Assembly (NCBI GenBank): GCA_037355855.1
Contig: CM074762.1
Span: 4,340,001 to 4,404,000 of the forward strand
Length of the DNA: 64,000 nt
Reading direction: 5' to 3'
Origin: Pseudo-nitzschia pungens
Taxonomy: Eukaryota > Bacillariophyta > Bacillariophyceae > Bacillariales > Bacillariaceae
Shown here: positions 52,865 to 62,918 of the stretch, one piece after another
Position numbering within the stretch: position 1 is the first letter of the stretch
Layout: the number at the start of each line of letters is the position of its first letter
Notes under the pieces: generated by a model
The model's database searches: none
Seen by the model: the letters and a program-made list of their open reading frames with translations, nothing else
What the model was told of the DNA's origin: nothing
Made by a program: the position numbers and the translations under genes

Positions 52865-53465
52865 TGCTTGCTGTCCCCCCCTGTATTATCGACGCGTTGC
52901 TGCTTGCTGCTTGCTGTCCCCCCCTTGTATTATCGACGCGTTGCTGCTGCTTGCTGCTTGCTGTCCCCCCCCTGTATTATCGACGCGTTGCTGTTGCTGT
53001 TGCTTGCTGCTTGCTGCTTGCTGTCCCCCCCTGTATTATCGACGCGTTGCTGCTTGCTGCTTGTTGCTGCTTGCTGTCCCCCCCCCCTGTATTATCGACG
53101 CGTTGCTGCTTGCTGTCCCCCCCCTCTTGTATTATCGACGCGTTGCTGCTTGCTGTCCCCCCCCCTGTATTATCGACGCGTTGCTGCTGCTTGCTGCTGT
53201 CCTGTATTATCGACACGTTGCTGCTTGCTGTCCCCCCTGTATTATCGACGCGTTGCTGCTTGCTGTCCCCCCCCCTGTATTATCGACCTGCTGCTGCTTG
53301 CTGTCCCCCCTGTATTGTCGACGCGTTGCTGCTTGCTGTCCCCCCTGTATTGTCGACGCGTTGCTGCTTGCTGCTGCTTGCTGTCGCCCCCCTGTATTAT
53401 CGACGCATTGCTGCTTGCTGCTTGCTGCTTGCTGTCCCCCCTTCTGTATTATCGACGCGTTGCAA
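52865..53465. repeat. GC-rich satellite, second array
   Basis: About 16 units with the same TGTATTATCGACGCGTTG core, GCTGCTTGCT blocks and C-runs as the array at 33010-34790. Reading frames through it are artefacts. Confidence 0.93.
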
Positions 53466-53664
53466 CGACAAGGGAGTCGATTTGCTAATAGAGGCAAAAC
53501 GACGGAGTCCATTTGTTGATAGAGGCGCAACAGCGGAGTCGATTTGTTAATAGAGGCGCAACGACGAGGGAGTCGATTTGCTAAGAGGAGTCGATTTGCT
53601 AAGAGAGACGATTATTTTTTGTTAATTATGCTACGTTTTTGGTTGAAATTTTTGCTGAAAACAC

Positions 53665-53795
53665 TCATTTTCCAAAGAAAACTCGCATTTTTTAACGAAA
53701 ACTCGCATTTTTTAACGAAAACTCGCATTTTAGTGCTTAAAACTCGCATTTTAGTGCTTAAAACTCGCATTTTTCTGCTGAAAACTCGCATTTAT
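53665..53795. repeat. AAAACTCGCATTTT short tandem repeats
   Basis: Six to seven copies of AAAACTCGCATTTTTTAACG or AAAACTCGCATTTTAGTGCTT. Related complements (AAATGCGAGTTT, AAAAGTGCAAGTTTT) lie at 52610-52760 on the other side of the satellite. Confidence 0.8.
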
Positions 53796-54255
53796 CGCTG
53801 TATATACGTGTTTTTTTTCTAGAGCAAAAATGCAAGTTTTTTAGTACCCTAAAAATCCGTTCTTTTTTGGATCCCAAAAAATGCAAGTTTCTTTGGGGAG
53901 ATAATTAATTTGAGGGGAAACCCTCAAAATGACTAATTGGAATAAGAAAATCGCGCGGTCCGCGCATCGAAAACTAACTTTGTTCCGGAAGGTCCTGTGT
54001 TGCCATTGTTGTTGCTGCTGTTGCTGTTTTATTGCACCTCTGTTGTCAGCCATCCATTGAAGATTCAATTTCAAGAACAATAGCACTGAGTCAAGAACCT
54101 TCTACCATGACGAACGCGATTATTGCTGCATCCATCCATTCAGCCATCCATTCAGAGGCACTGCCGGTGGTTCCTCGTTGGACGTGCAAGTCCTGCGGTC
54201 GTTCCCCCCCGCCGCTGGCTCACAAATCCCAAAATTGATTACAATAAACAGCATC

Positions 54256-54847
54256 ATGGCGCGGGCGCAAGGAGGAGGCCGGAGAGCTGGCTCTGGGAAC
54301 TACACCGAGCTAGAACTCAGACACATGTTCGCTGTTTTGAAGGAAGTCTGTCCAATTGGACCAGAGGAATGGCAACAAGTTGCTGATAAACATGATGATG
54401 GTGACAACAAGGATGCTGAAGAAGAAGATGGTCCAGCTATTTTGACACCAGCCGTGAACAATAATTCCTATTCTGCTGGTACTACTGCTAGTAGTGTTAC
54501 TGCTCGTGGCTTGGGATCGATCAAGAGACCATACAGAAGAAATCCAGATCCACAAGATGTCCCCGACGTCTTGAAAAACTCTGTAAAGGCTTCAGAAAGA
54601 GGCTCTGGAGGAAGCAAAGGATAATAGAAAGATGATGTTGGAAACCATCCAAAATTGTATCCAAGGCGCTGAGGAATTCTCTCGCAACCTCTTGTCTGCA
54701 AACGCAAACAGCAATGTGAGTTCTGTGGCAGCAGTTGCACCTGTTCATCGTGCTGCAAAGAAGAGAAAGAGAACTCCTAGTGATGATACTAGTAGTATCG
54801 ATAGTGATGAGATTCCCTTTTGTAATTTATTAGTAACATCAAGATAA
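54256..54847 (+). pseudogene. Harbinger Myb/SANT-like protein, frameshifted
   Basis: The first part (54256-54624) encodes GNYTELELRHMFAVLKEV, then CPIGPEEWQQVADKH, the Myb/SANT-like head of Harbinger companion proteins, which help bind the transposon ends. The expected middle of the SANT-like region is missing. The frame then ends at GSGGSKG; the next frame (from about 54597) continues sensibly as EALEEAKDNRKMMLE, then QGAEEFSRNLL, a helical tail with a KKRKRTPSDD basic patch, to a stop at 54845-54847. A one-frame shift near 54590-54600 (or an unrecognised intron) thus breaks it. Confidence 0.65.
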
Positions 54848-55047
54848 GTAACATCATTTAGTAATTTCTTTTTCTAACTTTAATTGCAGTAGATCTATGA
54901 TCGATCAATCGATTCGGTGTTTGATGTCGATTAGTTGTTTGCTGTTTGATCAGTTTCGTTTTCGATCGATTCGTGTTTCTTGTCAGGGTATTGATGTATA
55001 CCTGTTGTTTAGGATAAAGGATGTTTTACTACTAATTTGTTTTACTA

Positions 55048-56093
55048 CTAATTATGGGTGAAGTACTCATTCGCTGTTTCGGTAATGCGCTCTTCGTATG
55101 AGAAGAATCCTTCAGTGTTGCTCATGTATGTGTTGAGGATAGTATTGATCTGTATCTTGGATGTTTGGTAGTTGTACAGATGTAACGTGAGATGGATTAT
55201 AACCTTCCTCTCCCCACTGTGTTCTAAGGACATGTTGTCTTTCAATCTAGGGAAACCCCCTTGGATCTGTCTCATGCCCAATTCAAATAACTGATGAACG
55301 CTGGTAGCAGCTTGGTTGACTCTAATTTCCTCTGGGGTGTCTGGGTCTTTCTGAGCACTCTTAACAATGTAGTCTTTCTCATGTTTATGGAAGGCTGAGT
55401 CTACAACAACTCTTGCATTGAAGTTGTCATAAATGTTCTCCATCTTCTCATATAAGCCATAGTCGGCTATTGTGCTGTCGTGCCAAAAACCAGGGGAGTT
55501 GATAATACCGGCACGAACCTTTCCATCTGGAGCAAACAGGAGGACAGAATTGATGAACGTTCCACTTGTCCACCCATTGTAGAACCTGTTCTGAACAAAC
55601 CAGTTAGTGGATTGTTCAAAGGGGAGTTTCAGTCCATTGCAAGCACCCCAAACTCTGTGTTGTCTAAGGATTGGGTACTTTGTAGCAATAGCGTCGACGT
55701 AAGTTTCGACCTCTTCTGCATTTGGTAACCTCACCATTGCATCAGGATGTGTCTGTATGTGTCCAGTTCTCTTTTTCTCCTTCCCTTCACTTTAAGCTCT
55801 CTGATAGCTCCAGTTTTCAAATCGTAAGTATATGCGTCGTACATCGGTTCGAATACGTAAAGAAGCTCACTAAAGACAAGGTGGTCCACCCCACAACAGT
55901 TCAGCAGCGCTTGGTTGCTTCCGGACCCAAACATGTAACAAAACGGGGAGAGATTGTATCTTTGAATTGCCATCCTAGGAGTTCTTCGGTCTCGTCGTTG
56001 TCGATTTTCAATAGACAATTTCAGACTGTTATACTCAGGGGTGTTTAGGGTGTGGTAGTAGTAGTAATACACTAGTTCAAGAGACATGGTCAT
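55048..56093 (-). pseudogene. Harbinger DDE transposase, internally deleted and frame-broken
   Basis: The upstream part (about 56093-55731) has the N-terminal signature LSPFCYMFGSGSNQALL, then VDHLVFSELLYVFEPMYD, and ends at a stop after KRELDTYRHILMQW. The catalytic part (55048-55737) lies in another frame: VWGACNGLKLPFEQS, PGFWHDSTIADYG, ARVVVDSAFHKHEKDYI. The helix-turn-helix-rich middle is missing between them. The first catalytic position, normally Asp in a GAxDGLK context, is Asn (codon AAT). With the deletion, shift and lost Asp it is very probably dead. Confidence 0.75.
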
Positions 56094-56569
56094 TAGGTGT
56101 TTTGGTATGTGTTTTCGATCCAAAAAAAGTAAACAGTTTCTATTGGAGAGGCAACTACCCCCTGTTGTTGAGGATAGCAATTTCAACAAAATTTCAAAGA
56201 ACATAAGATTGCCGGCGCGCAAAAAATAGTCGATGGAGGCACGGGTAGGGAATAAAGAGACAAATTTTTGTTTTTCGACACAAGATTCCAAATTCCGAAA
56301 TGTGCCTTTCTGCCATCTGTCTGTTGTCACATGTGCGTTGGGTGCGCCAAAAAAATTGGAGGCATATAATTTATTATTTTTTGAGTTTTCATATTGATTT
56401 CGGGAATCGCTCAATCTGCACGCACGCTTAAGAATAGTAGTATTAATAACTGTTAAAAAGTAGAAACAATAAATCAAGTTATTGTTACCTTATCAGCGTA
56501 GCTTTACTACGAGACAGAGCAAACACACACAATGCGGGCAGTGACACAAAAAAGAAGAACAACCATATT

Positions 56570-57142
56570 GAGTGATTCCCGAAATACATAATACTTATTT
56601 TTAAGTGACATAAAACATGTTAATTTTGATTCCCGATTACTCAGGGAAAAAAATCTAATGCTGATGCACATAAAAAGCTGTAGTGCCGTCTGTCCGACTA
56701 CAATGGTTACATAAACATAAACGGAATCTAAGAATCAAAAATCCAGTCACTCAATGCATGGCAAACATGTGACACCACTAACATGGTGTTCTTTTTGTCG
56801 ATCTTTGTCTTTTTTGTCAATCAAAATTTCATGTACTGGTACTAATTTTGCTCCGGTACAAACTATCCCCTGTTGTTGCTGCTGTTGCTGTATTTGATCT
56901 TAAACAACATGATGTACTAGTCCGTAAACAAACTCGATGAACCAAAAGGTATCTTTGGTGGCGGGTTGGGGCTAGAGAGAGAGAGATTTTATGTTTTCGA
57001 CAAAGATTCCAAATTCCAAAATAGGCCTTTTCTGTTGAGACAGATTTAAGTAAGTCCGTTGGGCGGGCAATTTCTCTAAAAAATAAGTATATTTGGGAAT
57101 GGTTATATGTCGACATAGTTTAAGACAAATCGGGAATCACTC
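56570..57142. mobile_element. Harbinger-derived MITE, 573 bp
   Basis: Inverted ends GAGTGATTCCCGA and TCGGGAATCACTC, flanked by the 3-bp duplication ATT (56567-56569 and 57143-57145). The ends differ from the neighbouring Harbinger by one base, and the interior shares stretches with it (e.g. GATTCCAAATTCC). No coding capacity. Confidence 0.85.
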
Positions 57143-57539
57143 ATTATCCACTTTGCTCGCAGCAGAGAGGTGCTTATGGTAGAAACAAACTTCTTATCTA
57201 TTAAGAAAGAAACTTCTTATGAGTTAAAAACAATAAAAAAACAAACACTTTTCTTGCGGATACAACGAAAAGAGAAGAAACACATAAATTTAGAAACAAG
57301 ACGATGATCACACACAACAAAACGCCGCAACAACCTCATCCTAAACAAAACACTCCCTTTTGTCTCCAGCAAGCAAACATCCAACAAAGAAGAGAGAAAT
57401 AAAAGAAAACAAGCAAAAAACGCTGCAACGAAACGCCGCAACGAAACAAGGAAACAACGAAACAACAAAACGCTGTTACGACAGGATAAGCCCAACAAAG
57501 CACTCCCTTTGATCTCCAGCAAGCAACATGTCCGAGCAG

Positions 57540-58065
57540 CAAGCATCAAACAGCAGCAATGTGTCGATAACAATACAGGGGAGCAACAAGCATCAACGCA
57601 TGGATAATACAACCCGTAGATAATACAGGGGCAGCAACGCGTTGATATACAGCGAACAGCAACGCGTTGATAATACAGGGGAGCAGCAGCACCGTGTCAA
57701 TAATACAACACGTTGATAATACAGGGGACAGCAGCAGCAACGCGTTGATCTACAACAAACAGCAACACATTGATATGCAGCAAGCGTCAATATATAGGGG
57801 AGCAGCAAGCAGCAAGCAGCAAATAACATACAGGGGTTTTGCTGGGTTCAACGCATGGATTATGTACTGTAAAGAGATACCCTAGCACAGCCAAGATAAG
57901 GGCAATACAGTAGGGGGGAACAGCAACCAGCAAATAGCAGCAAAGCATTGATAATACAGGGGAGCAACAAACACCAGCAATGCGTTGATAGTACAGGGGG
58001 GACAGCAAGCAGCAGCAACGCGTCGATAATACAGGGAGTAGCAAGCAGCAGCAACACGTTGGTAT
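57540..58065. repeat. GC-rich satellite, third array (inverted, degenerate)
   Basis: About 15 diverged units of AACGCGTTGATAATACAGGG with AGCAGCAAGCAGC spacers. C-runs are shorter (GGGG rather than about seven), suggesting an older or separate lineage. Confidence 0.8.
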
Positions 58066-58159
58066 ACATTACTTTAAACACTTTGATGGTCCACAAACAA
58101 TTACTAGATGTCAATTTGCATGTTTCTTTTGTTTGTAGTACTAGTTGGCGTTTCGGTGT

Positions 58160-58275
58160 TTCAGACATTTCAGACGTTTCAGACGTTTCAGACGTTTCAG
58201 GCGTTTCTTTTGTTGATTTGTTTCGACATTTCGACGTTTCGGCAGTTTGGCGTTTCGTTGCTTGTTGTTTGCTTG
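58160..58275. repeat. CAGACGTTT short repeats
   Basis: Four to five copies of TTTCAGACGTTTCAGACG, then TTTCGACGTTTCGGC variants, inside the right arm of the inverted-repeat element. Confidence 0.7.
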
Positions 58276-58595
58276 TTTTCTTTTCTTTCTGTCTTCTTTG
58301 TTGGATGTTTGCTTGCTGGAGACAAAAGGAAGTGTTTTGTTTGGGATGATGGTTGTTTTATTTGCTGTACTTGTTTTATTTGCTGTACTTGTTGCCATAC
58401 CCCGGGTCTACTAGTGACTATAATAGTAGTGATATGCAAATTGTGAGCTCTATTCATTAGTCTATTTGCTATTGCTTCCAATAAGAATCACAAATCTCCT
58501 GTAATTCAGCGATTCCGGAGACTCGCTGATTCCAGTCCCGAGTGGACTCGTGACTGTTCCAGTGCACGGCATGCTCCCCCATGGTACTATTACAA

Positions 58596-59095
58596 TTACT
58601 TCTCCGCCTTAGGGCTATCCCTGCAACAATAGGGATGGATCCTTCTGATGTTAACCCGGTCGGTTACAAAGGGAGCAGTTTCAATAGTTACAGTTCCATT
58701 GCTATGGGCCTTGAGCACCTTGTAGGGTCCTTGCCATGGGAAGGATAGTTTTGGAATAATGCCCTTCCTCTCAAGGGTGACATAGTCTCCTTCCTGATAG
58801 ACGTGGGGGATCCTTTTCTGGTTCTCCCTGATGTTGCTCTTGTGGATGCTCTTTTGCTTCCTTGCTTGGATTGCTTCCCAATCCACTGGGAAATTCACAG
58901 GCATAAACATGTCCCTTCCAAACACCAATTGTGCTGGGGAGTACCCCAGGGTAGTATGGATGGCGCTTCGGATGGCATAAGCTGCCTTGGTGGTGAATTC
59001 CTCGAAGGGATCCTTCTCGTGGAGGTCCCTTTGTTGCAGGTTGAAGGGCAGCAGGCAGTCCTGCAGGACCTGATGGATCCGCTCCAACACTGAAT
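58596..59095 (-). pseudogene. LTR-retrotransposon integrase C-terminal fragment
   Basis: About 166 codons reading NSVLERIHQVLQDCLLPFN, then AIRSAIHTTLGYSPAQLVFGRD, GDYVTLERKG, WQGPYKVLKAHSNGTVTIE and VNIRRIHPY. This is the end of a Ty3/gypsy-type integrase core and its C-terminal chromodomain-like/SH3 region. An in-frame TAG lies just upstream, and no catalytic DDE core, reverse transcriptase or LTR is visible, so this is a truncated relic. Confidence 0.82.
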
Positions 59096-59249
59096 TATGA
59101 AGATATTCAAGGTGGTGCTATGATCTGTGATAAGGCTCCTGTGTAGAAGGGCTACTGGGTCTACAGACAGCTACATCCAGGAGCTGACTAACAGGTGCTG
59201 AGTTGAGTGCTAGGCTGTGTGCTAATTGGTAGCATACAGGCTCAGCACT

Positions 59250-59330
59250 AGGCTTAGCAGCAGGCTTAGCAACAGGCTTAGCAACAGGCTTAGCAGCAGG
59301 CTTAGCAGCAGGCTTAGCAGCAGACCTATC
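59250..59330. repeat. 12-bp minisatellite GGCTTAGCAGCA
   Basis: About six to seven units GGCTTAGCAGCA/GGCTTAGCAACA, non-coding. Confidence 0.88.
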
Positions 59331-59339
59331 CTATCTAGT

Positions 59340-60986
59340 ATGGATGCTAGCAGAGTTTACTAGGGTCGCCGCGTACGATTTGTACCAATCGTACGTACCC
59401 CGAGTAAAGCACCTCCTGTCATGGTGTAGCTAAATGCTACAGGGTTAGGGTTGCTAATGCTACGAGATACTGAAAGATGCTAGCCTACCATGATACCATG
59501 CTAAGATACTATGCTACCGCCGGGGCCGGGTCATTGGTGTATAATATGTACCATGACTGGGTGCCCGGCCCAAACAGTTACCCAACGCGCTAGCACACGA
59601 TTCGATCTAATTAATCGGAGATACCCTACGATACTCCGATACGCTACCCGTAGAATACAGTACCAGAGCTACAGAGCACTGTTATTATACGAGTTAGCGG
59701 ATCGATGTCACAATACAGAGCTGAGCTGCGCTCAGCTCCCCTTTATTCACTCTTTTCTTTACACTCTAAAATAGACGCCTATCATGCCCTCCCCTTTCGA
59801 TCGATTCCGATGTACCTCTAGGGAAGTACCTTGTAGTAACTAAGTGTATGCAATAAGACCTTGAACAGTCCGCTGTAGTCTCACCCTTTGCCAGGGATGT
59901 ACGCGTTATTATTGTTAAGGCTTTTCCTTATTTACAGACCAGTACGAGTCAATTAAGTTCTACGAAGATCGCTGACGAGCGAATATCAACGCAGTTTATC
60001 AGACCCACCGCTCGACCCACTTCTACGAACCGGGACGCCGGCTAGAGCGCGTGACGAAACCCAGTTGGTTGATCACCACTGGCATCCATGCCTACACTTG
60101 GATGTAAAACCATCAGCTGTAACTGGACCAGCAGCTGACATCGTGAGATCCCTGATGTTAATGGGGAGCCCTTCCCCAGCAGACACGCGGACCGACCGGA
60201 GCCCGACACATCCACCTCTGGGGGTCTACTGATACATGATACGGTAGTTGAGCGTCATGGTGGCACCATGGAGCTCGATCCGGTGAGGAAGGAGCAAGCA
60301 GGACGTGGAGAAAGCAGCGTCCATGATTCCCTGTTATTTTTACAGGATTCAAGGGGACGTTTGCAACGGATGGAACCACACTGAAAAAGAAAAAGGCTTT
60401 CGTGGAGACAGACCACCACGTACTTTCCAGTGAGAACAGTGTCCAGCGGACAAGGACATGACGTCAGGACCATCCATCAGAATAATGAGGCGCAGACCAC
60501 CTCAAATCTGCCATACCATCGATTCTTTTTTGATTTTAGCCAAGGGAACTTGGAATCAGAACTCCGAGATCAGTCATATCTCAAAACCGACCCGAGACCA
60601 GTCATGTCTATGAGGCCAGTCATGCCTCTGAGATCAGCCATATCTCAAAACCAATAGATCCCTTGGACCAGTCATGTCCCAAAAATCAAATCGATTGGTC
60701 CAGAGCAGAAAGACCGAAAGAATTCTTCTCTTTTGGTAACCAACCATCCTGGATACCCTTTTTAGACGTCAGCACGAAACTGTTGACACGGAAACGCTGA
60801 CGTGATACCTTTCTTGATACCTTTTCTTTAGAACGTCGACACGAGACAAGAAACCAAAAACAATCGATACAGAACAATCGATACAGAACCTTCGACCGAC
60901 AAATTGGATGGAAACAGTCCCCACCACAAAAGAATTTGGTTTAGAAACTGAAGCAAGTTAGTTACTCAGAACAAGTCAAGACAACC
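59340..60986. other. Upstream region of the gag-pol element; probable 5' LTR and leader
   Basis: No gene. A 9-bp perfect inverted repeat, CGTACGATT and AATCGTACG, lies at 59372-59395. This region should hold the 5' LTR of the retrotransposon that follows. The 3' LTR is beyond the window, so LTR ends cannot be fixed. Confidence 0.45.
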
Positions 60987-62918
60987 ATGGCCAAGCAAAC
61001 TAGAAGCCAAGCCGCCGCCGCTGCAGCCGCCGCCGGAGACGGCGCTGCTGGCGCTGTCCCTGGAGGAGGCGCTGTCCCTGGAGGCGCTGCCCCTGGAGGC
61101 GACGCTCTCCCACCTGGAGTTGTCCCTGGAGTCGTCGCTGGAGTCGGCGTTCCCCCTGCTGGCGTTCCCCCTGTCGGAGCGCCTGGAGTCCCTCCTGTTG
61201 CTCCTGCTGGAGTCTCCAGAGTCCAACAAGAACCAAACCTTGACATCCAACCTTGATCTGAGATGATCCTACTTGCTGCTATTCAAGAACTGAGAGCAAT
61301 GCGCAGCGAGAACGCAGCCCGAGTGGCTGCTGAAGCCGCTGCTGCTGCTGAAGCCGCTGCTGCTGCTGCTGCCGCTGCCGCTCGTGCCCCTGCTCCTCCT
61401 CCTCCTCCTGCTCCTGTCGCCGCCCCTACAGGAGCTAGTCCTGATATCCTCCAAGCTCATGCCACAGCCCAGGCTAATGGAGGCATCTCTGGGTACAAGA
61501 ATGGAGCAAAGCTCAGCTCAAGGGAATTAGACCTCCACAAGATCCTTTCTGGTTTCAGCAACAACAATACGGCGGATGAACTATTCCGGAATGGCCTCAA
61601 CAGCATCAAGGCGATTCAGCAGCTCTCCGCCAAGGAACTCCCCAAGTACCTCCGTGATTTCAATGGCGACCGTCATCCGATGTGTCCCCACCCTGAACGA
61701 GTATTCATCAGACTTTCCTTCAGACAATCCTTTAAGCTTCTTTCAGAGTGGATCCGCTACCAACCACTCATTGGTATCAAGCCTACAGCCCATACTTGGC
61801 TTAGTGATCCCCTCGCAGCCGACCGAACTCGCGATCGCCTACACGGAATGGAAACCTCCGACAAGGAGACAGTCTCAGCATCCATTACCCCGCCGAAGCT
61901 CATCAGCCTTGAAAACTTCCGTAAGTGGGAAGAAAACTTCCGTCAATTCCTCCGCTTCCAGTACAATGAAAGAGGATTCCCCCTATCATATGTTATTCGT
62001 CCGAAGGAGCAAGAGATGGTGACTGCAGCTGAAAGGTCCGCCACTGTTGGGAACGACGGGACTTTTTCCAACTGGATGGATTATAATGTTCAATGCGCCA
62101 CGCTCGAAGGCCCGCAGTTTGTCAGTGATAACCACGACGTTTGGGTACTGCTCTGCAATGCAGTTCGTGATGGCCCTGGCTGGGCCTACACCCGAAGGTA
62201 CAAAGATGCGAAGAATCCAACTGGGAACGCCCGAGCGGCTTTCCTAACCCTCTACGAGAATGCCTTCTCCGCAACCAACGTCGCGGCTATCATTGACAAG
62301 GTCCGCACAAGCATGTTCACTTCGAAATATACAGGGGATTCTCGCACCTACGATTTTGAGAAGCACTGCAGAACTTGGTTGAATTTCCAGACTACGCTCG
62401 CCAACCACGACAAGTTGCCCGACGAGCAAGACTTCACCATGAATTTCATCCACAGCATCCAAGATGATCGGTTCGAGAACCCCAAGATCCAAGCCCTCGA
62501 AAGTGACAAGTACACCACGAACTTCCATGAGTGCGTCTCATTCTTCAAGAAATGCCTCGGCATACGGAAGATGGGTGCGGCTTCAACCAAGCGATCGCGA
62601 AGTATTTCCTCCGTACGCCAAGATGGTGGTGACGATCAAGGAAGTCATTCGTATAGTGGGAAGGTCGAAGACAAGAAGTATCCCTACGAAGTTTACAAGA
62701 CCTTCTCCAAGGAACAACGAAAGCAGTTGTACGACCTCCGTCAGAAGAAGAAGGCTCGAACTATTCAGTCCACTAGTTCGAACCATACCACGCCGCCTGC
62801 TGCCTCCGCGAACGCGACCCAAGGCGCAGGGAACAGTTTTGGACCCAAGGGGCGCAGAAAGAACAAGAACAAGAAGAAGGGCAACGGCTCGAACCAAGGA
62901 CAGACCCCCAAGAACTGA
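60987..62918 (+). CDS. Gag protein of an LTR retrotransposon, with an in-frame TGA
   Basis: From ATG 60987 the frame encodes MAKQTRSQAAAAAAAAGDG, then a Pro/Gly/Val-rich region, meets TGA at 61254-61256, and continues in the same frame to a TGA at 62916-62918 (the part from ATG 61263 alone is 551 aa). The main part contains SSRELDLHKILSGFSNNN, then FRKWEENFRQFLRF and WAYTRRYKDAKNPTGNAR, a Gag-like helical body. It ends in a basic tail (GRRKNKNKKKGNGS), likely for RNA binding, with no zinc knuckle. The Ala-rich stretch after 61263 matches in style the segment before the TGA, so the two were probably one protein, and the TGA is either a point mutation or a readthrough site. Confidence 0.75.

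Larger units (their letters stand above)
52530..53995. mobile_element. 1.47-kb TIR element nested in Harbinger, carrying the GC-rich satellite
   Basis: The ends GGACCTTCCGGAAC (52530) and GTTCCGGAAGGTCC (53982-53995) are perfect inverted repeats. Sub-terminal regions also pair loosely (CGCGCAGACTGCACGATTTT against AAAATCGCGCGGTCC). The interior holds the TGTATTATCGACGCGTTG satellite (52865-53465) between flanking AAAACTCGCATTTT / AAGTGCAAGTTTT repeats. No transposase. The target duplication is unclear. Confidence 0.75.
52209..56412. mobile_element. Decayed PIF/Harbinger transposon, 4.2 kb
   Basis: Inverted ends GAGCGATTCCCGA (left) and TCGGGAATCGCTC (right), flanked by the 3-bp duplication AAT (52206-52208 and 56413-56415). 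It carries the two gene types expected for Harbinger, a Myb/SANT-like protein (plus) and a DDE transposase (minus), both broken. A 1.5-kb TIR element is nested near the left end. Confidence 0.85.
57326..58362. mobile_element. Inverted-repeat element carrying a third copy of the GC-rich satellite
   Basis: The left arm from 57326 (AACAACCTCATCC, CTTTTGTCTCCAGCAAGCAA, CATCCAACAAAGAAGA) and the right arm ending near 58362 (TCTTCTTTGTTGGATG, TTGCTTGCTGGAGACAAAAG, GGATGATGGTTGTT) are reverse complements over about 130 bp. Between them are degenerate CGCGTTGATAATACAGGGG units, the reverse complement of the satellite at 33010 and 52865, with AGCAGCAAGC blocks. The ends and target duplication are not exact. 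No transposase. Confidence 0.65.
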
